Origin: Bacillota bacterium
GTDB taxonomy: Bacteria > Bacillota > Clostridia > Peptostreptococcales > Anaerovoracaceae
Assembly (NCBI GenBank): GCA_030535715.1
Contig: JAUNRL010000056.1
Coordinates: 1 to 7,017 of the forward strand
Reading direction: 5' to 3'
Length of the DNA stretch: 7,017 nt
Made by a program: the position numbers and the translations under genes. Below, in pieces: positions 1 to 6,454 of this stretch (its first letter is position 1; each line of letters begins with the position of its first letter). A model generated the notes under the pieces. That model did no database searches, was not told where the DNA came from, and saw only the letters and a list, made by a program, of their open reading frames with translations.

Positions 1-2
1 CA

Positions 3-1487
3 TCGACTCAGCCGACCACGGCGGCCATCACCGTCAGGGACGGCGAATATCTTCTGAAATACCGGGACGGCCTGACGGAAACGGAGAACGAAGATACCCT
101 CGTGGCTCCGGTCGTGGGAACCTTCGGCAAGGATCTGACGATCTCCTCCTATAAATTTAATCGTCCGGGATACGACTACAATACCTGGAACATCTATCGT
201 GAAGACAAAGGGAAACTGTATTACCTCTGCCGCGATAAGGCGGGCGGCGCCACCGAAAAGTGGTATCTGTTCTCTTCGATTCCGTCGGATTATGCGCTGG
301 CGACAGTTGGCATCGGTGGCAAATTGAGGGTGAACACCAAGGTGCCGGGACCGCTGTACCTGACACCGGTCTGGTGCAGCTCCGGCTACGCGGTCACCTA
401 CAATGCCAACGGCGGACAGAATGCGCCGGCGGGACAGACCAAAAAGCAGGGACAGGCCCTGACACTGCAGAAGGGCGTGCCGACCAGATCCGGCTGCACA
501 TTCCAGGGATGGGCAGAGACAGCCAATGCCTCTGTGCCTCAGTACAGCGCCGGCGGATCCTATACGGCGGACAAATCGGTGACTCTGTTTGCGGTCTGGA
601 AGAGCGGATCCTTCCAGGTTAAGCTGACGGGCGATCTGTATATCCGGAAGGGACCGGCCAAGAGTTATGAAAGCGTGGGCGTCCTCAAAAAAGGCAAGAC
701 CGTCACGGTTGTCGAGACGAAGGACGATTGGGCCAGGCTCACCGACGGCAACTGGATCAGCATGAAATATACCCAGACGATCACGACAGCGGCGCCGACG
801 ACCAAACCGACGACTCAGGCGCCGACCAAGCCGACTGTCCCGCAGATTACAACAACGAGGGCGGCGTCTTCTGCTGCGGGCAGCGCATCTACTGCAGCCG
901 GCGCGGGTGTGTATAAGACAAAGGCAACCCTGAACAAGAGAAAGGGACCGGGTAAGAATTATAAGGTCGTCACCGCTGTGAAGAAGGGCAGGGAAGTCAC
1001 CATCGTTGAAGTGAAGGACGGCTGGGGCAGGGCGTCCGACGGAGGATGGATGAGCATGAAGTACCTTAAGAAGGTCAGTTCTGCGCCTGCTGCTACGACC
1101 GCTGCGGCGCAGACCGCCGGATTCTTCAAGGTCAAGGTATCCGTCGGCGCGCTGAACAGGCGGAGCGGCCCGGGCACAGCCGGGAAGAAGAAGGGCGCCC
1201 TGCACAAGGGAGATCAGGTGAAGATCACCAGGGTCAGCGACGGATGGGGACAGATCAAGGATAACGGCAGTTGGATTATGCTGAAGTACACCACGGTGAC
1301 CAGCGGGTGCAAGGTGCGGGTACCCATCGACTATCTGCCCATGCGCAAGGGTCCGGGAAAGAAATACGATAAAGTGGGTGTGGTTCAGCCCGGTGTTCAC
1401 GACATCAGCAAGATCAACGGCACGTGGGGCAAACTGCGCAGTAACGGCAGTTGGATTCATCTGGGTTACACCACGTGGGCCTATTGA
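3..1487 (+). CDS. Secreted/surface protein with InlB-type repeats and four C-terminal SH3b domains (5' end outside window)
   Basis: The frame is open from position 3 to the TGA at 1485-1487, so the GTG at 102 is probably an internal valine and the true start lies upstream. Numbering from that GTG, residues 97-167 form an InlB B-repeat (Flg_new, Listeria-Bacteroides type), with the YNANGG opening and GWAET/LFAVW ending. Residues about 228-267 are a Thr/Pro/Ala-rich linker typical of extracellular proteins. Four bacterial SH3 domains follow at about 171-226, 269-325, 341-399 and 402-458, with recurring RKGPGK, DGWG and WI/M-S/L-K-Y motifs. The protein ends three residues after the last SH3b. 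SH3b domains commonly bind peptidoglycan and InlB repeats are typical of surface proteins, so a cell-wall-associated or secreted role is inferred. The window shows no catalytic domain and no LPXTG anchor; an enzyme domain and signal peptide could lie upstream. Lysine-rich SH3b modules suggest affinity for anionic wall polymers. The exact function is unknown. Confidence 0.88.
   Translation, partial: STQPTTAAITVRDGEYLLKYRDGLTETENEDTLVAPVVGTFGKDLTISSYKFNRPGYDYNTWNIYREDKGKLYYLCRDKAGGATEKWYLFSSIPSDYALATVGIGGKLRVNTKVPGPLYLTPVWCSSGYAVTYNANGGQNAPAGQTKKQGQALTLQKGVPTRSGCTFQGWAETANASVPQYSAGGSYTADKSVTLFAVWKSGSFQVKLTGDLYIRKGPAKSYESVGVLKKGKTVTVVETKDDWARLTDGNWISMKYTQTITTAAPTTKPTTQAPTKPTVPQITTTRAASSAAGSASTAAGAGVYKTKATLNKRKGPGKNYKVVTAVKKGREVTIVEVKDGWGRASDGGWMSMKYLKKVSSAPAATTAAAQTAGFFKVKVSVGALNRRSGPGTAGKKKGALHKGDQVKITRVSDGWGQIKDNGSWIMLKYTTVTSGCKVRVPIDYLPMRKGPGKKYDKVGVVQPGVHDISKINGTWGKLRSNGSWIHLGYTTWAY
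27..374 (+). repeat. Probable degenerate InlB/Flg_new-like repeat with an internal extension
   Basis: The protein segment opens with YLLKY, then shows LTIS followed by FNRPGYDYNTWN, which resembles the 'F.R.GY.F.GW' core of Flg_new repeats. It ends in YLTPVW (residues 86-91 counted from the GTG at 102), parallel to TLFAVW at the end of the next repeat. Between core and end is an insert of about 50 residues containing KWYLF. I read this as a divergent first copy of the repeat that follows. It is a pattern match by eye, not a profile hit, and the upstream boundary is uncertain. Confidence 0.45.
390..602 (+). repeat. InlB B-repeat (Flg_new, Listeria-Bacteroides) domain
   Basis: This segment encodes residues 97-167 (from the GTG at 102). 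It has the classic order: YAVTYNANGG opening, Q-G-Q-A-L-T-L centre, GCTFQGWAE core and a final VTLFAVWK. InlB B-repeats are beta-grasp-like modules found in extracellular proteins of Firmicutes, often as spacers or adhesion modules. Here it directly precedes the SH3b array. Confidence 0.82.
612..1475 (+). repeat. Array of four bacterial SH3 (SH3b) domain repeats with linkers
   Basis: The four copies lie at about 612-779, 906-1076, 1122-1298 and 1305-1475. Each codes for a beta-rich module of 56-59 residues with a [RK]-[KR]-x-GPG-like turn, a KKG or HKG turn, a D/G-x-W-G segment and a closing W-x-x-x-K-Y or G-Y. Copies 1 and 2 are separated by a long Thr/Pro/Ala-rich linker, copies 2 and 3 by a short Ala/Thr-rich one, and copies 3 and 4 are nearly contiguous. 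Copies 3 and 4 share an exact 16-nt stretch (1262-1277 and 1442-1457) and a 9-nt stretch (1287-1295 and 1467-1475), both 180 nt apart, which points to a fairly recent duplication or to conversion. Copy 3 is the most divergent around its first turn. Confidence 0.82.
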
Positions 1488-1500
1488 CCGACGATAAACC

Positions 1501-1521
1501 CTGCCGGCCGTGAGCCTGCAG
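1501..1521 (+). other. Small imperfect hairpin between the SH3b gene and valS
   Basis: CTGCCGGC and GCCTGCAG can pair as an 8-bp stem with one C-T mismatch around the 5-nt loop CGTGA. It lies 13 nt after the stop of the SH3b gene. No run of T follows, so it does not qualify as a standard intrinsic terminator. It could slow decay of the upstream message, mark a processing site, or be chance. Confidence 0.35.
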
Positions 1522-1542
1522 ATGACCGATGCTGATGACCGA
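1521..1542 (+). repeat. 9-bp perfect direct repeat (GATGACCGA, 4-nt gap) just before valS
   Basis: GATGACCGA occurs at 1521-1529 and again at 1534-1542. The core TGACCGA also occurs at 1485-1491, overlapping the stop codon of the upstream gene. The second full copy abuts the valS ribosome binding site. The repeat is directly visible; whether it is a protein-binding site or chance cannot be decided here. Confidence 0.5.
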
Positions 1543-1549
1543 AGAGGAA
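1542..1549 (+). promoter_or_regulatory. valS ribosome binding site
   Basis: AAGAGGAA ends 4 nt before the ATG at 1554, and its AGAGG core sits about 6 nt away. This supports ATG 1554 over the in-frame ATG at 1566, which has no comparable purine stretch. Confidence 0.6.
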
Positions 1550-1553
1550 TGAT

Positions 1554-4229
1554 ATGAAGACGAACATGGCAAAAAACTATGATCCGAAAGACTTTGAGGA
1601 TCGGATCTATGAGATGTGGGAGTCCGGCGGCGCTTTCCGGGCGGAACGGGATCCGGAGAAGAAGCCGTTCACCATTGTCATGCCTCCCCCGAACATCACC
1701 GGGCAGCTCCATATGGGACATGCCCTGGATCAGATGCTGCAGGATGTGCTGACGCGCTTCCACCGGCTGCAGGGATACAGCGCTCTCTGGCTTCCGGGCA
1801 GCGATCACGCCAGCATCGCGACAGAGGTCAAGGTAGTGGACCGGATCCGCGAGGAAGAAGGCAAGGAGAAGGAAGAACTGGGGCGTGAGGAATTTCTCCG
1901 GCGCGCCTGGCAGTGGAAGAAGGAATTCGGCGGCAAGATTACGAAGCAGTGCCGTAAACTGGGCAACTCCTGCGACTGGGATCGGGAACGGTTTACCATG
2001 GATGAGGGCTGCAGCAAAGCCGTCAATCATTTCTTCGTGCAGTTGTACAACAGGGGACTGATCTACCGGGGCAACCGGCTGATCAACTGGTGTCCCCAGT
2101 GCGGAACCTCCCTGTCAGATGCGGAGGTCGAACATGAGGACAAGAACGGATACTACTGGTATTTCCGGTATCCGGGCGCGGACGGCAGCGAAGGTGTCGT
2201 CGTCGCCACATCCCGGCCGGAGACCATGTTTGGCGATGTGGCCATCGCGGTTTCCCCGGAGGATGAGCGATACAGGGATATGGTCGGAAAGACCGTGATC
2301 CTGCCTCTGGTCGGGCGGGAAATTCCGATCATCGCCGACCCTTATCCGGATCCGGAAAAGAGCACCGGCGCCGTGAAGATCACGCCGGCTCACGATGAAA
2401 ACGACTTTCAGGTCGGGCAGCGGCATGGTCTGGAGAACCTGTGCTGCATCAACGAGGATGCCACAATGAACAGTCTGGCCGGAAAGTATGAGGGCATGGA
2501 TCGGTACGAATGCCGGAAAGCCTGGGTCAGCGACCTGGAAGAAGCGGGATATCTGATGAAGACCGAGGAAATGGTCATTCCCATCGGGGAATGCTACCGC
2601 TGCCATACTGTGGTGGAGCCCATGCTTTCGGATCAGTGGTTCGTCAGCATGGAAAAGCTGGCCGAACCGGCCATGGAAGCGGCGAAAAACGGAACGCTCC
2701 GTCATGTGCCGGAGCGCTTTGAAAAGGTGTATCTGCACTGGCTGGAGGAGATCCGCGACTGGTGCATCTCCCGCCAGCTGTGGTGGGGACACCGCATTCC
2801 CGCGTACTACTGTGAGGACTGCGGCGAGCTGATGGTCAGCGAAGAGGCTCCCGCCGCATGCTCGAAGTGCGGAAGCAGCCGTATCCGGCAGGACGAAGAT
2901 GTGCTGGATACCTGGTTCTCGTCAGCCCTGTGGCCCTTCTCGACGCTGGGATGGCCGGAGGAGACCGAGGATCTGAAGTACTTCTATCCCACAGATGTTC
3001 TCGTGACCGGATATGACATCATTTTCTTCTGGGTTGTGCGGATGGTATTTTCCGCGCTGGAAACCACGGGAGAAGTGCCGTTCCACGATGTATATGTACA
3101 CGGTCTGGTCCGGGATGAACAGGGCCGCAAGATGAGCAAGTCCCTGGGCAACGGTATCGATCCCCTGGAGGTTATCGATCAGTACGGCGCTGACGCCCTG
3201 CGGTTCATGCTGACCATGGGCATTACGCCGGGCAACGACATGCGGTTCAGGAAGGATCGTCTGGAGGCCGCCCGGAACTTTGCCAACAAGCTTTGGAATG
3301 CTTCCCGGTTCGTGCTCATGAATCTGGATGAAGAGGGCCTGGGCGAAGCGGATCCCGCCCGGTGGAAGGATGAGGACAAGTGGATTCTGTCCCGGGTCAA
3401 CGACGCGATCCGCTACGTGACCGAAACCATGGAGAAGTATGACCTTGCTCTTGCCGGCCAGCGAGTATACGATCTGATCTGGAACGAATACTGCGACTGG
3501 TATATTGAGATCGTCAAGGAGCGGCTCTACGGCGATGACGGACAGGACAGGAAGACGGCCCAGTACGTGCTGGTCCGCGCCCTGAAGAATATGCTGACGC
3601 TGCTGCATCCCTTCATGCCTTTCATTACGGAGGAGATCTGGGGATTCCTTCCCGGACAGACGGAGGAAAAAGGCAATCCCGACAGTTATCTGATCCGGGC
3701 ACAGTGGCCGGTATACGACGAAAGTCTGATCTATCCGGAGGAAGTGAAACGGCTGGAGATGGCGATGGCCATCATCCGCAGCATCCGGAACATCCGCGCC
3801 GAGGCCGAAGCGCCTTCGGGCAGAAAACTCCGGGCCATCGTGCTGTGCAATAAGGAGAGGGAGCCGGTGGCCAGAGCCGGAGAACGGTATGTCCGGACCC
3901 TGGCCAATCTGACGGATCTGACTTTTATCGGCGATAAGGAGGAGATGCCGGAGGAGGTCATGTCCGCTGTGGTCGACGGAGCGGAAGTGTTTGTTCCGCT
4001 GGATGATCTGATGGATTATGAAGCGGAACTGGCTCGTTTGCAAAAGGAAAAGAAGCGTCTGGAAGGGGAGGTTCGCCGGGTTGACAGCAAGCTGAGCAAT
4101 CAGGGATTTCTCAGCAAGGCGCCGGCAAAACTCGTGGACGAGGAAAAAGCCAAGAAAGTCCGGTACGCAGAGATGCTGGACAAGGTAAGCCAGAGACTGG
4201 CTCTGGTGGAGAAGAAAATTGGCGGCTGA
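1554..4229 (+). CDS. valS: Valine--tRNA ligase (valyl-tRNA synthetase)
   Basis: Class I aminoacyl-tRNA synthetase that attaches valine to tRNA-Val in the cytosol. The 891 residues match full-length bacterial ValRS. The ATP site is complete: HMGH at 53-56 (after PPPNITG) and KMSKS at 526-530. The CP1 editing domain, which hydrolyses mischarged Thr-tRNA-Val, is recognisable from ATSRPETMFGD (218-228) and the HDENDF segment (280-285). Two four-cysteine zinc sites are visible as pairs: C180/C183 with C347/C350, and C420/C423 with C436/C439. RDWCISRQLWWGHRIP (401-416) is the usual catalytic-core segment. The anticodon-binding helical region covers about 600-760. A charged C-terminal coiled coil (about 822-889) is the tRNA-binding arm typical of ValRS. 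The gene is intact and heads an overlapping cluster with folC. Only 66 nt separate it from the upstream gene, so a T-box leader does not fit in the spacer. Confidence 0.98.
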   Translation: MKTNMAKNYDPKDFEDRIYEMWESGGAFRAERDPEKKPFTIVMPPPNITGQLHMGHALDQMLQDVLTRFHRLQGYSALWLPGSDHASIATEVKVVDRIREEEGKEKEELGREEFLRRAWQWKKEFGGKITKQCRKLGNSCDWDRERFTMDEGCSKAVNHFFVQLYNRGLIYRGNRLINWCPQCGTSLSDAEVEHEDKNGYYWYFRYPGADGSEGVVVATSRPETMFGDVAIAVSPEDERYRDMVGKTVILPLVGREIPIIADPYPDPEKSTGAVKITPAHDENDFQVGQRHGLENLCCINEDATMNSLAGKYEGMDRYECRKAWVSDLEEAGYLMKTEEMVIPIGECYRCHTVVEPMLSDQWFVSMEKLAEPAMEAAKNGTLRHVPERFEKVYLHWLEEIRDWCISRQLWWGHRIPAYYCEDCGELMVSEEAPAACSKCGSSRIRQDEDVLDTWFSSALWPFSTLGWPEETEDLKYFYPTDVLVTGYDIIFFWVVRMVFSALETTGEVPFHDVYVHGLVRDEQGRKMSKSLGNGIDPLEVIDQYGADALRFMLTMGITPGNDMRFRKDRLEAARNFANKLWNASRFVLMNLDEEGLGEADPARWKDEDKWILSRVNDAIRYVTETMEKYDLALAGQRVYDLIWNEYCDWYIEIVKERLYGDDGQDRKTAQYVLVRALKNMLTLLHPFMPFITEEIWGFLPGQTEEKGNPDSYLIRAQWPVYDESLIYPEEVKRLEMAMAIIRSIRNIRAEAEAPSGRKLRAIVLCNKEREPVARAGERYVRTLANLTDLTFIGDKEEMPEEVMSAVVDGAEVFVPLDDLMDYEAELARLQKEKKRLEGEVRRVDSKLSNQGFLSKAPAKLVDEEKAKKVRYAEMLDKVSQRLALVEKKIGG
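4208..4214 (+). promoter_or_regulatory. folC ribosome binding site inside the end of valS
   Basis: GGAGAAG within the last valS codons lies 4 nt before the TTG at 4219, with GGAG 7 nt away. It supports the rare TTG start. The next in-frame ATG, at 4300, would remove a conserved FolC N-terminal helix. Confidence 0.6.
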
Positions 4230-5556
4230 TATCATTGAACGGATACATGACCTGGATCGGTTCGGCGCTGTTCTCGGTCTGGAGAGGCTGCGGGAGCTGA
4301 TGCGGCGCCTTGGTGACCCGCAGAATGAACTGAAGTGCATTCACATCGCGGGAACCAACGGCAAAGGATCCGTCTGCCGGTTTATCGAGAAGGGACTGGC
4401 GGGATGCGGATACTCCGTCGGCCTGTACATTTCACCGTACATTGAGGTGTTCAACGAACGGATCCAGTGCGGCGGCCGTTACATTACCGATGAGGAACTG
4501 GAAGAATACGGCGGCCGGGTTCTGGGGGAGATGAAGGCCATGACCGATGAGGGCCTGGCTTCCCCTACGGAATTTGAGGCCGTGATGGCGATTGCCTTTT
4601 TATTCTTCGCTGCGAAGCAGCCGGATTTCGTTGTTCTGGAAACGGGTCTGGGCGGCATCGGCGATGCCACCAACATCATTCGCAATCCGCTTGCCTGCGC
4701 GATTACCACGATTTCCTTCGATCATAAGGATGTGCTCGGAGATACGCTGGAGGAGATTGCAGCGAACAAGGCCGGGATCATCAAGGACGGCGCACCGGTG
4801 ATCACGAATGTGAAGGATCATGAACCGGCGGCGGTGATTGCCCGCAAAGCTTATGTAGAGGGATGCCGTCTGGTTGATGTTTCCCGTATCCGCGCCCGTG
4901 TGGACCGAGAAACCCCCGTGTCCCAGCAGGTCAGCATGATGCTCTGGGAGACGGATTACAGTGAAATCGAAATATCCCTGGTGGGCGAGCACCAGGCGGA
5001 GAACCTGAAGACGGCGCTGGCGGTTATTGAGGTGCTGCGAAAGGAACGAATCGTTCGCATTGAGCGCGCTGCCCTTTATGAGGGACTGCGTCAGGCGGTC
5101 CAGCCGGGCCGCTTCGAGGTGGTTGCCGGCAGAGGTCGGTGGACCGGCGAAGAAGATACCGGTTCGGCGGTCATTCTGGACGGCGCCCATAACGAGGCCG
5201 GCGCGGCAGCGCTGAAGGAGACCATGAACCGGCTGTTCGCCGGTGAGCGGATTCTTCTGATTCTGGGAATTCTGCGAGATAAAGAAGTGGATGCTATGCT
5301 GAATCAGATGACGCAGATCACCGGAATGATCGTTGCGGCCGCTCCGGATAATCCGAGAAAACTGAATGCGGATGACCTGGCGGACAGACTGCGAAGCCGG
5401 GGAATTGCGCCCATTGCTGTAGCCCGGACACCGGAAGAGTGTGTTCGCATCGCCAGGAAACGAAAACCGGAGTATGACGCGGTTCTGTTCGCGGGATCGC
5501 TGTATCTGATCGGAGCAGTCAGGAGGTTATTCAGAGATGGAGCGAGAACGGAATAA
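4219..5556 (+). CDS. folC: Folylpolyglutamate synthase / dihydrofolate synthase (Mur ligase superfamily)
   Basis: FolC adds glutamate to folates with ATP, and in many bacteria also joins glutamate to dihydropteroate. Polyglutamylation retains folates in the cell and suits them to C1 enzymes. The 445 residues are normal for the family. Visible motifs are the P-loop HIAGTNGKGS (42-51), SPTEFE (115-120), LETGLGGIGDATNI (140-153), SFDHKDVLGDTLEEIA (166-181), the KAGIIK loop (184-189), PGRFEVV (296-302) and DGAHNEAG (321-328). The N-terminal two-thirds is the ATP-binding Mur-ligase fold; residues from about 296 form the C-terminal glutamate-ligase domain. The TTG start preserves the typical 'IHDLDRFG...GLERL' beginning and overlaps valS by 11 nt, suggesting translational coupling. 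Whether the enzyme has both activities cannot be told from the sequence. The adjacent folC-valS order is known from other Firmicutes. Confidence 0.96.
   Translation: MAADIIERIHDLDRFGAVLGLERLRELMRRLGDPQNELKCIHIAGTNGKGSVCRFIEKGLAGCGYSVGLYISPYIEVFNERIQCGGRYITDEELEEYGGRVLGEMKAMTDEGLASPTEFEAVMAIAFLFFAAKQPDFVVLETGLGGIGDATNIIRNPLACAITTISFDHKDVLGDTLEEIAANKAGIIKDGAPVITNVKDHEPAAVIARKAYVEGCRLVDVSRIRARVDRETPVSQQVSMMLWETDYSEIEISLVGEHQAENLKTALAVIEVLRKERIVRIERAALYEGLRQAVQPGRFEVVAGRGRWTGEEDTGSAVILDGAHNEAGAAALKETMNRLFAGERILLILGILRDKEVDAMLNQMTQITGMIVAAAPDNPRKLNADDLADRLRSRGIAPIAVARTPEECVRIARKRKPEYDAVLFAGSLYLIGAVRRLFRDGARTE
5521..5526 (+). promoter_or_regulatory. Strong ribosome binding site of the lipid kinase
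   Basis: A perfect AGGAGG lies 10 nt before ATG 5537, inside the folC coding sequence. It is the strongest Shine-Dalgarno match in the window and fixes a start that overlaps folC by 20 nt. Confidence 0.75.
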
Positions 5557-6454
5557 AGTACTCCTGTACTACAATGCTTATTCGGGAAGCGGTATGTTCC
5601 GGAACAATCTGGATCACATTATTGACCGATGCCAGTACCACGGTATGCAGTTGATTCCGGTACGCGCGGCCAAGGGCCGGGTCATTGATGAAGTGCTGAG
5701 TCAGATCAATCCGGAGGAATTCAACCGGATTATTGTGGCAGGCGGAGACGGAACCACGAATCTGTGCGTCAATGCCATGGTCAGACACGGCATACATCTG
5801 CCGTTGGGGCTGCTTCCTTCGGGAACGGCCAATGATTTCGCCTACTACTTCGAACTGCCTTCGGATCTGTATTCCCAGATGGACATTGCGTTGGGAAGCA
5901 AAACCACTCAGGCGGATGTGGGCAGGGTGAACAACCGCTGCTTCATCAACGTGGCGGCCATGGGCACCATGGTGGGAGTCAGTCAGAAGACGGATCCCAA
6001 TCTGAAGAATGCGCTGGGACCTCTGGCCTACTATTTGAAAGCCCTGACGGAACTGCCTCAGATTCATCCCATCGACGTGAAACTGATCACGCCGGAGGAA
6101 ACCTTTGAAGAACAGATTTACTTTATGGTGGTGATGAACGGAGAATCCGCCGGGGGGTTCCGCAGGCTGTCCCCTCAGTCGTCCATAAACGACGGGAAAC
6201 TGGATGTGGTTGCCTTTCGGAAGATGCCCATCGTCGAGTTCGGCCCGCTTCTGTTTGAGGTGGTCAGCGGCAGGCATCCGGAGAACAGGAATGTGCTCTG
6301 CTTCCAGGTGGATCAGCTGCGGATTGAATCCGCAGAGGATCTGGAGACCGATATCGACGGTGAACAGGGCGAGAAACTTCCCCTGGAGTTCAGTGTACTG
6401 AAAAAGAGACTGGATGTTTTCGTGTCCGAAACGGGGTGGCGGTACGATGATTGA
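5537..6454 (+). CDS. Diacylglycerol kinase family lipid kinase (YegS/BmrU/DgkB-like)
   Basis: A soluble lipid kinase of the DAGK catalytic fold, expected to phosphorylate diacylglycerol or a similar lipid at the inner face of the membrane, returning it to phosphatidate for phospholipid synthesis. The 305 residues match the family. Seen in order: the N-terminal nucleotide loop YYNAYSGSG (11-19), the GGDGT signature (69-73), LPSGTANDFA (93-102), DVGRVN (127-132), FINVAAMG (136-143), NGESAGGFRRLSP (201-213), INDGKLDVV (217-225) and the late DIDGE motif (272-276), which supplies the proposed general base in DgkB. No membrane segment is evident. The residue after GGDGTTN is Leu where many members have Glu; by my recollection clostridial paralogues of this type also vary there. 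The ATG has a perfect AGGAGG and overlaps folC, so co-translation is likely. The lipid substrate cannot be assigned from the sequence. Confidence 0.9.
   Translation: MERERNKVLLYYNAYSGSGMFRNNLDHIIDRCQYHGMQLIPVRAAKGRVIDEVLSQINPEEFNRIIVAGGDGTTNLCVNAMVRHGIHLPLGLLPSGTANDFAYYFELPSDLYSQMDIALGSKTTQADVGRVNNRCFINVAAMGTMVGVSQKTDPNLKNALGPLAYYLKALTELPQIHPIDVKLITPEETFEEQIYFMVVMNGESAGGFRRLSPQSSINDGKLDVVAFRKMPIVEFGPLLFEVVSGRHPENRNVLCFQVDQLRIESAEDLETDIDGEQGEKLPLEFSVLKKRLDVFVSETGWRYDD
6433..6439 (+). promoter_or_regulatory. Probable ribosome binding site of the GNAT gene
   Basis: GGGGTGG lies 7 nt before ATG 6447, at the end of the kinase gene. It favours this start over the in-frame ATG at 6414, which would add 11 residues (including a CPKRGGG segment) with no match to the usual GNAT N-terminus. 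Confidence 0.5.

Noticed and set aside
102..104. GTG as the true start of the SH3b protein
   Set aside because: The frame is open upstream to the window edge, there is no signal peptide after this GTG, no Shine-Dalgarno precedes it, and repeat-like protein sequence continues upstream.
783..905. Thr/Pro-coding repeats as a DNA-level tandem repeat or CRISPR-like array
   Set aside because: The ACC/GCG/CCG-rich pattern reflects a low-complexity linker in the protein; no regular repeat unit with spacers is present.
1501..1521. Intrinsic terminator after the SH3b gene
   Set aside because: The stem is short with a mismatch and is followed by GATGACC rather than a T-run.
2115..2792. Minus-strand open frame of 225 codons opposite valS
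   Set aside because: Same mirror-frame origin; no domain and no independent signal, while the plus strand encodes invariant ValRS motifs.
4087..4229. Charged C-terminal tail of ValRS as a fused extra domain
   Set aside because: A coiled-coil arm of this length is the normal C-terminus of bacterial ValRS.
2922..4340. Long open frame (472 codons) on the minus strand opposite valS
   Set aside because: It lies entirely opposite conserved valS and the start of folC; its translation is rich in Arg/His/Gln/Phe with no recognisable domain, and no ribosome binding site is evident. It is typical of the mirror frame of a GC-biased gene.
4636..4683. FolC signature change: GGIGDATN instead of the common GGRxDATN
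   Set aside because: The changed residues fall at variable positions of the family signature as I recall it (E-x-G-L-G-G-x-x-D-x-T), and all other motifs are intact, so loss of function is not supported.
5531..6277. Minus-strand open frame of 248 codons opposite the lipid kinase
   Set aside because: The plus-strand product has clear kinase motifs and a strong ribosome binding site; the antisense translation is low in recognisable features.
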